This document shows, one piece after another, positions 38,415 through 44,832 of a stretch of DNA of 44,832 nucleotides. The notes beneath the pieces were generated by a model that ran no database searches, was not told the origin of the DNA, and saw only the letters and a list, made by a program, of their open reading frames with translations. The first letter of the stretch is position 1; each line of letters opens with the position of its first letter. Location of the stretch: the IMG/VR virus record IMGVR_UViG_3300043449_001145, positions 1-44,832 of that record; one strand, given 5' to 3'. The position numbers were made by a program, and so were the translations under genes. The stretch comes from a virus.

Positions 38415-38636
38415 TTAAAATTTCTTGCCGGTAATCGCTGAAATAAGGAGTTCGACGCGTTGAACCGACGGGGCTTTGATTTCTCCGGCCCGGAACTTTC
38501 TTAGCCACGAAATTGGAAGGCGCGTTGCAAGGTAAAGTTCTTCGAGGCTTCGCGCCTTGGCGAGTTCAAGGGCTAACGGATAAAGCTTGCCGCCGGGCAA
38601 TTCTTGTTTCCTGATTTTTTTCTTGCGGCTGGGCAT
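38415..38636 (-). CDS. Small helix-turn-helix (XRE/Cro-like) DNA-binding protein
   Basis: The protein has 73 residues. A basic N-terminus precedes a Cro-like domain (about 20-70): LELAKARSLEELYLATRLP, then ISWLRKFRAGEIKAPS, then VELLISAITG. It is transcribed away from the recombination genes; its start and the 38699 start face each other over 62 bp. It is the best candidate for the switch between the two blocks. It is very short and lacks a separate dimerisation or cleavage domain, so it is unlike a CI repressor. It is the first gene of the leftward block, upstream of the primase. Confidence 0.72.
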   Translation of the reverse strand: MPSRKKKIRKQELPGGKLYPLALELAKARSLEELYLATRLPISWLRKFRAGEIKAPSVQRVELLISAITGKKF

Positions 38637-38698
38637 GATTTGGAAAATAAGGGTTCATCAATCCGGCAAGCAAGCCGAAAAATCACAACCCGCAAAAC
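38637..38698. promoter_or_regulatory. Divergent intergenic region with nested dyad (operator candidate)
   Basis: This 62-bp gap separates the two oppositely transcribed blocks. It contains GGGTT (38651-38655) and AACCC (38687-38691), and within them CGGC (38664-38667) and GCCG (38674-38677), both pairs centred on about 38671. This could be the site of the adjacent helix-turn-helix protein. No clear -35/-10 pair is seen in either direction. Confidence 0.4.
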
Positions 38699-39283
38699 AT
38701 GAGCAAGCCAACAACTCTAACGGAAGCCGAAGTTGAAAAGTTGTTTAATGAACTTTCCAACCTTGAAGAATGGGTTGACCCCAAACCGGACCCGACTATC
38801 TGGCCCCCGCGCGGATGGGAACCGCATCCAACGGAAGCGGGCTTGCTGGTCCGCGTTGTTACCGAAGACGACTTGCGCGAAGAAATTTTTGGCAGCGAAC
38901 AAAAAACCGAATGGCTGAAATGGGCGCGCGCCCGGATTGAGGAAATCAAACGCCAGCTTGCCGAAACGTTTTTTCCGAAAGCCAAGGACGAAGGAACGCA
39001 GCGAAAGACAAAATGGGGCTTCGTGGTCATGCTCAAAACCGGCTTACAACGAAAGTTCGATTTGCCCGCGCTTGCGCCAGTCATCGAAGACGCGCAAGCC
39101 TACGCGAAGAAGAAAAAAATCAACGTTGACATTGAAACGAAAATTATTAATTGGCAACCGAAGCTAAAGCTTGCCGATTTCCGCGAACTTCCGGCGGACC
39201 TTCAAAAGCGCATTGAAAACGCGTTGATTATTACCCCGGAAAAACCCGTTTTCGAAATTACCCGCGTTCAAAGCGAAGATTAA
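38699..39283 (+). CDS. Recombination-module protein, 194 aa
   Basis: The protein has 194 residues. Residues 35-63 carry WPPRGWEPHP, then LLVRVVTEDDLREEIF, a motif also found twice in the ssDNA-binding protein at 40224. The rest is helical (WLKWARARIEEIKRQLAE) and then strand-helix with many Lys. Position before a Sak4-like ATPase and a DUF669 protein suggests it works in phage recombination or replication, as similar small proteins precede Sak4 in other phages. No enzyme motif is visible. It is the first gene of the rightward block. Confidence 0.75.
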   Translation: MSKPTTLTEAEVEKLFNELSNLEEWVDPKPDPTIWPPRGWEPHPTEAGLLVRVVTEDDLREEIFGSEQKTEWLKWARARIEEIKRQLAETFFPKAKDEGTQRKTKWGFVVMLKTGLQRKFDLPALAPVIEDAQAYAKKKKINVDIETKIINWQPKLKLADFRELPADLQKRIENALIITPEKPVFEITRVQSED

Positions 39284-39295
39284 AATTCAAATCTC

Positions 39296-39451
39296 ATGAA
39301 AAATTTCCTTGTCTGTTTGACGCTTTGGGCGCATGGGTGGCGGCGCTGCAAATTGCGCGACGGTTCGCGCGGTTGGCGCAAACAAGTTTCGCAAAGCCTC
39401 ATCCGTTCCGGCGGAACCGCATTCGCCCTTTCAAACCTCACGCGTCGCTAG
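39296..39451 (+). CDS. Possible small peptide, 51 aa
   Basis: A reading frame of 51 residues (ATG at 39296, TAG at 39449-39451) fills the gap before the ATPase gene, whose ATG begins 1 nt later. It starts with a hydrophobic stretch (NFLVCLTLWAHGW) and is Arg/Lys-rich afterwards. No family is recognised. The tight fit supports translation, but its composition is not typical of the neighbours, so it may be only a leader region. Confidence 0.35.
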   Translation: MKNFLVCLTLWAHGWRRCKLRDGSRGWRKQVSQSLIRSGGTAFALSNLTRR

Positions 39452-39452
39452 A

Positions 39453-40175
39453 ATGGCCATTGTTTACACAACCACCGATCAGTTGGCGATTGCCCACGGC
39501 GTCAAGGGCTGCATCTATGGCAACGCGGGAACGGGAAAAACCTTGCTTTGCGCGACTGCGCCGCGCCCGTTGATGATCCAAGCCGAAAACGGCACGCTTT
39601 CATTGACCCGCGCGAATATTGAAAGGGTTTTCGGGGTCGGAACGCCCGGCGTCACCTACTCAATTCCCGTTGCTCAAATCAAGACGGTTGAAGACTTTGA
39701 AAAGGTGTATAACGATCTTTTCCAGCCGCAAATCTGGCATTCGTTCGATTCGCTTTATATTGATTCGTTTTCCGAAATCGTTGAAGCGATTTTGAAACAT
39801 GAACTTGCCACAAACAAGGACGGTCGGATGGCGTATGGCGAAATGGCGGAACGCGCGATTGAATGGTTGAAGAAGTTTCGCGACCTTCCCGGCAAGAACG
39901 TTTTTGCCACCTGCGAACAAGGGCTTTCCAGCGATACCGGCTTAATGGGTCCAAGTATGCCGGGCAAAATGCTGGATCGGAAAATTCCTTATTTGTTTGA
40001 TGAGGTTTTGCAAATTTGCATCGGCGAAGACCCAACGACCAAACAACCATTCCGGTTCCTTCGCACGCAATCCGACTTGAAGAATTACGCCAAGGACCGA
40101 AGCGGCGCGCTTGATCCACGCGGCGAATATCCTTCTTTGACAAACATTATTAGCAAGATTTCCGCCGCTTCCTAG
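39453..40175 (+). CDS. Sak4-like RecA-fold ATPase (AAA_24 family)
   Basis: I chose the ATG at 39453 (240 residues); a longer in-frame reading would enter the preceding small frame. Walker A is YGNAGTGKTLL (about 21-31), with Walker B-like SLYIDSFSEI near 100. The FATCEQ stretch and the RFLRTQSDLKNYAKDRSGALD end are typical of phage Sak4/AAA_24 proteins. They assist single-strand annealing recombination with an SSB. It lies directly before the DUF669 ssDNA-binding protein gene. Confidence 0.9.
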   Translation: MAIVYTTTDQLAIAHGVKGCIYGNAGTGKTLLCATAPRPLMIQAENGTLSLTRANIERVFGVGTPGVTYSIPVAQIKTVEDFEKVYNDLFQPQIWHSFDSLYIDSFSEIVEAILKHELATNKDGRMAYGEMAERAIEWLKKFRDLPGKNVFATCEQGLSSDTGLMGPSMPGKMLDRKIPYLFDEVLQICIGEDPTTKQPFRFLRTQSDLKNYAKDRSGALDPRGEYPSLTNIISKISAAS

Positions 40176-40223
40176 CGACTGAAAACCAAACCAAAAACAA
40201 GAAACCAAAAACAATCCGCAATT

Positions 40224-41150
40224 ATGAGCGAAAAAAATACGGCGTTGACCTTCGACGCGTCCCAAGTTGAACCCCAGCGCCCGATGGATGTTATTCCGGC
40301 GGGCTGGTATTCGTGCGAAATCACGGACGCCGAAGTTGTGGCAACCAAGGGCCGCAATCCCGGAACCCGTGCCAACTTTACCTTTTCGGTATTGGTTGGG
40401 GAACACAAGGGCCGGAAGATTTTCGGCGGAATCAACGTCAAGAATTCCAACGCGCAAGCGCAGGAAATCGGGCAACGCGAGCTTTCGGCAATCTGCCACG
40501 CGACCGGCATTATTGCCGTCTCGGATCTTCGCGTTTTCATTGGCAAACAACTTCAAGTCAAAGTGAAGGTTCGCAAGCCAAGCGATGAGGAAGTTGCAAA
40601 GGGCTATGAGGAACGCAACGAACCAAACGGTTTCAAGGCGCTTGAAGGTGCGGTTTCGGCTGCCACCGGCCCGGCCCCGTTTGTTCCCGGCGTTCCGGCT
40701 GCGCCCATTGCGCCAGCCGCCCCGGTTGCTGCGGCGTTTCCGCCTGCCGATTGGGTCGCGCATCCAAGCGCCCCCGGCCATTACTACAAGGGGCGGGAAG
40801 TTTTGACCGAAGCGGAATTGCGCGCGCGCTTTGCGCCCGTTGCTGCCGCCCCGGTCGCGCCGCCTGCGCCCGTCGCGCCCCCGGTTCCGGCTGCGCCTGC
40901 GGTCGTTGAATTCCCGCCCGCCGGTTGGGTTGCCCATCCGTCCGCGCCGGGTTGGTATTACAACGCCGCAAACCCGGCGGAAATGCTCACGGAAGCCGAT
41001 TTGCGCGCCCGTAGCGCCGCGCCTGCGGTTCCGGCCATTCCTGCCGCCCCGGCGCTTCCTGCGGTTCCTAGCGCGCCTGCCGCGCCTGCCGCGCCTGCCG
41101 TGCCAGCCGTCCCGGTTGCCGGTTCCGTCCCGCCTTGGAAGCAAGGCTAA
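40224..41150 (+). CDS. DUF669-type ssDNA-binding protein with repeated Ala/Pro-rich tail
   Basis: The protein has 308 residues. The first ~145 match DUF669 phage single-stranded DNA-binding proteins (FDASQVEP, IPAGWYSCEI, GRKIFGGINV, LSAICHATGI). A long Ala/Pro-rich tail follows with two copies of a WVAHPSAPGxYY ... LTEAxLRAR motif (172-203 and 230-263). It ends in VPPWKQG. The tail is twice the size of normal DUF669 proteins and may recruit partners. The leader 40176-40223 is A/C-rich and unstructured, which suggests high expression. An intrinsic terminator follows. Confidence 0.9.
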   Translation: MSEKNTALTFDASQVEPQRPMDVIPAGWYSCEITDAEVVATKGRNPGTRANFTFSVLVGEHKGRKIFGGINVKNSNAQAQEIGQRELSAICHATGIIAVSDLRVFIGKQLQVKVKVRKPSDEEVAKGYEERNEPNGFKALEGAVSAATGPAPFVPGVPAAPIAPAAPVAAAFPPADWVAHPSAPGHYYKGREVLTEAELRARFAPVAAAPVAPPAPVAPPVPAAPAVVEFPPAGWVAHPSAPGWYYNAANPAEMLTEADLRARSAAPAVPAIPAAPALPAVPSAPAAPAAPAVPAVPVAGSVPPWKQG

Positions 41151-41159
41151 CCCCTAACC

Positions 41160-41197
41160 AAGCGGGGCGCGTTTCCCCCGGCGCGCCCCGCTTTTTT
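41160..41197 (+). terminator. Intrinsic terminator after the ssDNA-binding protein gene
   Basis: AAGCGGGGCGCG (41160-41171) pairs with CGCGCCCCGCTT (41182-41193) around a 10-nt loop; the following T-run is 41192-41197. It is a strong, typical Rho-independent terminator and should reduce expression of the downstream MazG-like and later genes relative to the SSB. Confidence 0.93.
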
Positions 41198-41224
41198 CTT
41201 CATTATCTAACTTTTTTTTTCGTC

Positions 41225-41860
41225 ATGAACTCCGTTTCTTTGCCCGAAGGTTTCCGCCCGTTGACTGCTGCCGAGTGGTCGGGTGAAACTGCCATTCCTT
41301 CCGATTCCAAAGTTATTTTTTGGGACGAATCGCGTTGCGTTTGGATTTTAGCGCCGGAAGATTGGCAAAAACGCGCTAAGATACTTGCGCTGCCGACGCT
41401 TTACACGAATGCGCCGCTTGAACAATCTGCGCCGCCGCTTAACCTCAAGGGCTTTGGCATGGCGTCGGACGATTTCATTGCCAGCTTCAACTATCTTTCT
41501 TCTTTCCATCATGAAATTATGATTGGGAAGGGCTTTTGGAATGGCGAAGAAGCGGTTGAAAAAGCTTTGATCGAAGCCGGACGCGCGGACCTTGTGGAAA
41601 TCACCCGCGCCGCATTTGACGGGCAAAAAATCGCCCTTCAAGCGTCGGAACTTTCGGAAGCCTTGGAAGGGCTTCGGCACGGTAACGGACCGGATGACAA
41701 AGTGCCGCAATTCAGCGCAGCCGAAGCGGAATTTGCGGACGTGATTTTGCGTTTGATGGATCACGCCCATAAGCGCGGCTGGCGGCTTGCTGCCGCCGTT
41801 GTCGCCAAGCTTCAAATGAACGCCACGCGCGCAGCAATGCACGGCGGCAAAAAGTTCTAA
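41225..41860 (+). CDS. MazG-like NTP pyrophosphohydrolase domain protein
   Basis: I chose the ATG at 41225, after the terminator (211 residues). The C-terminal half has the all-alpha pyrophosphohydrolase pattern: Glu142, Glu145 and Glu148 in SELSEALEGL, then Glu169 and Asp172 in EAEFADVILRL. The first half is a separate domain with Trp/Asp-rich segments (SKVIFWDESRCVWILAPEDW) not recognised. MazG-like enzymes hydrolyse NTPs or (p)ppGpp and are common in phages. The ATG sits in TTTCGTCATGA, like the 3' end of the conserved start module. Confidence 0.82.
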   Translation: MNSVSLPEGFRPLTAAEWSGETAIPSDSKVIFWDESRCVWILAPEDWQKRAKILALPTLYTNAPLEQSAPPLNLKGFGMASDDFIASFNYLSSFHHEIMIGKGFWNGEEAVEKALIEAGRADLVEITRAAFDGQKIALQASELSEALEGLRHGNGPDDKVPQFSAAEAEFADVILRLMDHAHKRGWRLAAAVVAKLQMNATRAAMHGGKKF

Positions 41861-41862
41861 CA

Positions 41863-42129
41863 ATGGAAGCCATCGAATTTGACGGGGTGAACGCTCATAT
41901 TGGGGAAGGACAGGCCCAATATAAACCGCTTCCGGCATTTTTTGGCCCAATTCCCGTAGGCGACAACGGGAACAATCTAGACGGGATAACTTGTTGTTTT
42001 AAGTTGTCGCCGGAAGAATTGGCCGAAATCAACCGAACCGGAGTTGTCTGGCATACCGTCTTGACCTTCGGAATGCCTTTGCAGCCGCAGCATATGACAG
42101 TTTTGCGTCCCAAATGGATTCCCGAATAA
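41863..42129 (+). CDS. Hypothetical protein, 88 aa
   Basis: A soluble 88-residue protein with an acidic start (EAIEFDGVNAHIGEGQAQY) and a beta-rich end (VWHTVLTFGMPLQP). The family is not recognised. It begins 2 nt after the MazG-like stop and overlaps the next gene's ATG by one base (TAATG), so it belongs to the same operon. Confidence 0.68.
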   Translation: MEAIEFDGVNAHIGEGQAQYKPLPAFFGPIPVGDNGNNLDGITCCFKLSPEELAEINRTGVVWHTVLTFGMPLQPQHMTVLRPKWIPE

Positions 42130-42317
42130 TGAAAAACGTTCTTTCAAACATCGCGCAAACGTCGCCCGGTTTAACTGCTGGCGAATTCGAACGGATTTAC
42201 CGGGCCAAGCATCCGTTAGGTTCCGGGCTGACTTCCGACAATATCCGGCAAGGGTTTGACCAATATAAACAACTTGCGCGGAAGATCGCTAGGAACGCCA
42301 AAAACCGTAAGCAATGA
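42129..42317 (+). CDS. Hypothetical protein, 62 aa
   Basis: I chose the ATG at 42129, which overlaps the preceding stop. The protein is helical and basic at the end (YKQLARKIARNAKNRKQ), with TAGEFERIYRAKHPLGSGLT in the middle. It may bind nucleic acid, but no family is recognised. It overlaps the next gene by four bases (ATGA). Confidence 0.65.
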   Translation: MKNVLSNIAQTSPGLTAGEFERIYRAKHPLGSGLTSDNIRQGFDQYKQLARKIARNAKNRKQ

Positions 42318-42601
42318 ATATCAAAGTCAGCCGAGAATCGGAAGACGGTTTAGAACTTCGGGAATGGCATTTTTCGCTAGTTCCGGGTCGCGAAGACCAA
42401 CTAACTTTCGAATTTCTGCGCTTTGATTTATGGCGGCGAAGTTCCGCAGCCGATGGCGTCCCGTGGGATTCCCCGCCGGACAAGTGGCGACCCATTGACT
42501 TGTTGGGGCGGTTTTCGATTAAGGAAAAGCCGGACGTTCCCCAATCGGTTATTGAGGAAGCAAAGCAATGGATTCTGTTAAAAACTAAGTTCAAAATCTG
42601 A
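42314..42601 (+). CDS. Hypothetical protein, 95 aa
   Basis: A strand-rich 95-residue protein (NIKVSRESEDGLELREWHFS, then LTFEFLRFDLWRR) with a helical C-terminal end (VIEEAKQWILLKTKF). The family is not recognised. It is linked to the preceding gene by a four-base overlap and precedes the DUF3310 gene. Confidence 0.66.
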   Translation: MNIKVSRESEDGLELREWHFSLVPGREDQLTFEFLRFDLWRRSSAADGVPWDSPPDKWRPIDLLGRFSIKEKPDVPQSVIEEAKQWILLKTKFKI

Positions 42602-42609
42602 ACATTATT

Positions 42610-42972
42610 ATGCAAAACACAAGACAAGCGGGCGGCGCTCATTACCGCAAAGGACGGGTTCAACCTTGGGATTTGATGCGAAGCATGGAAACCAGCGGCA
42701 ACGCCCACGTTGACGGTTGCCGCTGCGCGATTATTAAATACGCGTTTCGCAAGAAGGGCGATGAACACAAAATGATTGATGATTTGCGGAAAGCGGCGCA
42801 TTATGCCGAAGAAGCGGCGCAGGCTTTGGGCGAAATGCTCGCGGCCCGCAATCAACCCGAACTTCCGTTGACCGGCGGCAGCATGGGCGAAGGGGATATG
42901 CCGGACGATACTTGTTCAATTTGTGACGGCGGGCCGGGGAATAACTGCGCTTGTGTTTGCCCGAAAGCATGA
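42610..42972 (+). CDS. DUF3310-like protein with C-terminal cysteine cluster
   Basis: The protein has 120 residues. GGAHYRKGRVQPWDLM and later IIKYAFRKKGDEHKM with DDLRKAAHYAEEA match the DUF3310 (SaV-like) family, small phage proteins of poorly known function often near nucleotide genes. The last ~25 residues contain CSICDGG and CACVC, a likely metal site not typical of the family. It overlaps the nuclease gene by four bases (ATGA). Confidence 0.8.
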   Translation: MQNTRQAGGAHYRKGRVQPWDLMRSMETSGNAHVDGCRCAIIKYAFRKKGDEHKMIDDLRKAAHYAEEAAQALGEMLAARNQPELPLTGGSMGEGDMPDDTCSICDGGPGNNCACVCPKA

Positions 42973-43805
42973 AGGCGACGAAGACGCTTGCGGCAATAAA
43001 TGCCAAGCTTGAAGCGACGCAGGACCGCAGCCACCGGGCGCACCTTGGCGCTTCCATTTTGGGCGGGTCATGCGTGCGCGCGGTTTGGTATTCGTTCCGA
43101 TGGGCTGCCCGCGAAACGTTTTCCGGGCGGATGCTTCGACTTTTTAATCGTGGGGAACGCGAGGAAGCGCCTTTGTTGAACTACCTTAGCGCCATCGGCT
43201 GCAAGGTTTGGCCCATTGATCCGGCAACGGGTAAGCAATGGCGCGTAAGCTTTGCGAACGGACACGGCGGCGGGTCAACGGATGGCGTCGCGATGGGCAT
43301 TCCTGAACTTGGGCCAAACGTCCCTTTTCTGATTGAATGCAAGACCCATAACGACGCCAGTTTCAGAAGCTTGCAAAACGAAGGGCTTTGCCAATCAAAA
43401 CCGCAGCATTTTGGCCAGATGCAAATTTATATGCACGGCTTGGAATTGCCTGCCGGTTTATATATGGCGATTAATAAAAATGATGATGATTTGCATTTGG
43501 AAATTGTCCAGCCAAACCCCGGATTTGCCGCAACGTTGATTGACCGCGCGGAATTTGTGGTTGATGCGGATTCCCCTCCCCAAAAGATTAACAAAAGCCC
43601 CGGATATTATGTTTGTAAATTCTGCAAGTTCCGGGACATTTGCCACAATGAGGAATTGCCCGAAGTGAATTGCCGCACCTGCCATTTTTCCAAACCGATT
43701 GAAGGCGGGAAATGGTTTTGCGCGAAATACGGTTGCGAATTGAGCACGGAACAACAAAGTTTCGGCTGCCACGAATACAAATTGAAAGGCGGGTTTTTCG
43801 ATTGA
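42969..43805 (+). CDS. PD-(D/E)XK nuclease, Cas4/RecB-like with Fe-S cysteines
   Basis: I chose the ATG at 42969, overlapping the preceding stop (278 residues). Nuclease residues are Asp105 in STDGVA, Glu123 and Lys125 in IECK, and the QMQIYM helix (150-155). Cys35 in GGSCVRAVWY plus Cys216, Cys219 and Cys225 have the pattern of the Cas4/AddB 4Fe-4S cluster. A second cysteine cluster (235, 238, 251, 256, 267) follows. It probably resects DNA for Sak4/SSB-driven recombination. It overlaps the helicase ATG by one base (TGATG), so nuclease and helicase may work as a pair. Confidence 0.88.
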   Translation: MKATKTLAAINAKLEATQDRSHRAHLGASILGGSCVRAVWYSFRWAARETFSGRMLRLFNRGEREEAPLLNYLSAIGCKVWPIDPATGKQWRVSFANGHGGGSTDGVAMGIPELGPNVPFLIECKTHNDASFRSLQNEGLCQSKPQHFGQMQIYMHGLELPAGLYMAINKNDDDLHLEIVQPNPGFAATLIDRAEFVVDADSPPQKINKSPGYYVCKFCKFRDICHNEELPEVNCRTCHFSKPIEGGKWFCAKYGCELSTEQQSFGCHEYKLKGGFFD

Positions 43806-44832
43806 TGAAACCGCGCGATTATCAAGCGGCGGCGGTTGCGTCCTTGTTTGAATACTGGACCAACGCCAGCGGAAACCCAATCGTTGCCCTTCCGACGGGA
43901 ACCGGCAAAGCGTTGATTATTGCGGAATTCATGCGCCAAGCGTGGGCGTTATATCCGGGAACAAATATCATTTTGATAACTCACGTCAAGGAATTAGTTG
44001 AACAAAACTTTGCGACTTTGTTAAAGGTTTGGCCGACTGCGCCCGCTGGCATCTATTCCGCAGGATTGGGGCGAAAAGACATAAACCGCCCGCTTACCTT
44101 TGCGGGCGTCGGTTCATTGTTAAAGGCGGCGCATTACTTCAAGCCCGATTTAATCCTTATTGATGAATGCCATACAGTCAGCCCCAAGGAAACGACAACT
44201 TACCGAAAGTTGATTAACTTTTGGCAGGCGCAAAATCCGTTCTTAAAAGTCGCGGGGCTTTCCGCAACGCCGTTTCGATTGGGGCAGGGAATGCTTGTTG
44301 AACCGGGCGGGATTTTCTCGGATATTTGTTTTGATATGACCCAAAGGGACGCGTTCAACTGGTTCCTTGAACAAGGCTATTTGAAACGACTTATCCCAAA
44401 AGCAACGGCGACGGAATATGATATTTCCGGCGTTCATATTGCAAAAACCGGAGATTATAACATGGCCGAATTGCAAGCGGCGGTTGACAAAGACGCTTTG
44501 ACGCGTGCCGCCGTTGCTGAAATGATTGCGACAGCGCATGACCGCGAACACTGGTTGATTTTTGCCGCAGGCATTCAGCACGCCGAACACGTCGCGGCAA
44601 TCTTGGTTGAAAACGGAATTTCTGCGGTTTGTGTTCATTCGAAAAGCGGCGAAGCGCAACGCGACGAAGCGGTTGCCGCTTTCAAAGCCGGGAAGATTCG
44701 CGCGCTAGTTAACAACGGATGTTTTACGACCGGATTTGATGCGCCGTTTATTGATATGATCGGCGTTTTGCGGCATACGACTTCGCCGGGGCTTTGGGTC
44801 CAGATGCTTGGCCGGGGAACGCGCCCCGTCTG
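43805..44832 (+). CDS. SF2 DEAD/DEAH-type helicase, N-terminal part (continues at 1-797)
   Basis: This is the 5' part of the 565-residue helicase; it is open at the window end and continues in frame at base 1. Walker A reads PTGTGKAL (30-37), with Ala36 in place of the usual Ser/Thr. Motif II is DECH (120-123) and motif III is SATP (153-156). The RecA-like domains and the later motif VI place it in SF2. It overlaps the nuclease stop by one base. The Ala in Walker A could weaken Mg-ATP binding or be tolerated in this subfamily. Confidence 0.93.
   Translation, partial: MKPRDYQAAAVASLFEYWTNASGNPIVALPTGTGKALIIAEFMRQAWALYPGTNIILITHVKELVEQNFATLLKVWPTAPAGIYSAGLGRKDINRPLTFAGVGSLLKAAHYFKPDLILIDECHTVSPKETTTYRKLINFWQAQNPFLKVAGLSATPFRLGQGMLVEPGGIFSDICFDMTQRDAFNWFLEQGYLKRLIPKATATEYDISGVHIAKTGDYNMAELQAAVDKDALTRAAVAEMIATAHDREHWLIFAAGIQHAEHVAAILVENGISAVCVHSKSGEAQRDEAVAAFKAGKIRALVNNGCFTTGFDAPFIDMIGVLRHTTSPGLWVQMLGRGTRPV
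44706..44832. repeat. Terminal direct repeat, right copy (circular overlap)
   Basis: Identical to bases 1-127. Removing one copy gives a circle of 44,705 bp in which the helicase frame is intact (codon 301 spans the join). Biological genome ends cannot be derived from this sequence. Confidence 0.97.

Noticed and set aside
39942-41144. 400-codon Arg/Gly-rich frame on the minus strand opposite the ATPase and SSB genes
   Set aside because: Its low-complexity sequence is the complement of the Ala/Pro-rich SSB tail; no independent gene evidence.
41187-41227. Eighth copy of the conserved start module before the MazG-like gene
   Set aside because: Only the 3' part (ATCT ... CGTCATGA) is similar; the upstream boxes are replaced by the intrinsic terminator.

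Overview
The window is a complete, circularly closed genome of a tailed bacteriophage with a long non-contractile (siphovirus-type) tail. Its last 127 bases (44706-44832) repeat its first 127 exactly, and one helicase gene reads without interruption across that join, so the molecule is about 44,705 bp and the linear ends are an assembly cut. I see no integrase, excisionase, ParA/plasmid module, tRNA, rRNA, CRISPR array or insertion sequence. The only repressor-like gene is a 73-residue helix-turn-helix protein. The host cannot be named. Most starts lack a Shine-Dalgarno and sit in A-rich or A/C-rich leaders (often TAAACATG), so a host that initiates largely without Shine-Dalgarno is plausible, but this is inference.

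There are two opposed transcription blocks. The rightward block starts at 38699, crosses the join and ends at 5991. It carries a small protein, a Sak4-like RecA-fold ATPase, a DUF669 ssDNA-binding protein, a MazG-like pyrophosphohydrolase, small genes including a DUF3310 protein, a Cas4/RecB-like nuclease, an SF2 helicase, a histone-H1-like protein, a probable divergent sliding clamp and a family B DNA polymerase.

The leftward block starts at 38636. It carries the helix-turn-helix protein, a PrimPol-type primase/helicase, about fifteen small accessory genes (one VRR-NUC nuclease, several cysteine-rich or membrane peptides), then terminase, portal, MuF-like head protein, scaffold, major capsid, head-tail connectors, tail fibre genes, tail tube, frameshifted tail chaperone, tape measure, distal tail proteins, lysis genes and the J-like tip protein, ending at 6120. 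The blocks diverge at 38637-38698 and converge on a large hairpin at 6066-6113.

Three non-coding patterns stand out. First, a ~57-bp module (TTGTTnAA, 7-8 nt, TTGnC, 12 nt, TTCTG, 16 nt, ATG) is repeated at seven small-gene starts on both strands with almost invariant spacing. Second, 34784-35061 holds eleven exact TTAACC/GGTTAA hexamers in two mostly mirror-oriented halves around a central hairpin, a good replication-origin candidate. Third, a family of perfect hairpins with the core GCCGGGG...CCCCGGC follows stop codons in the accessory regions. Together with stop-start overlapping mini-operons, these suggest small gene cassettes that can be gained and lost between a shared start module and a shared hairpin.
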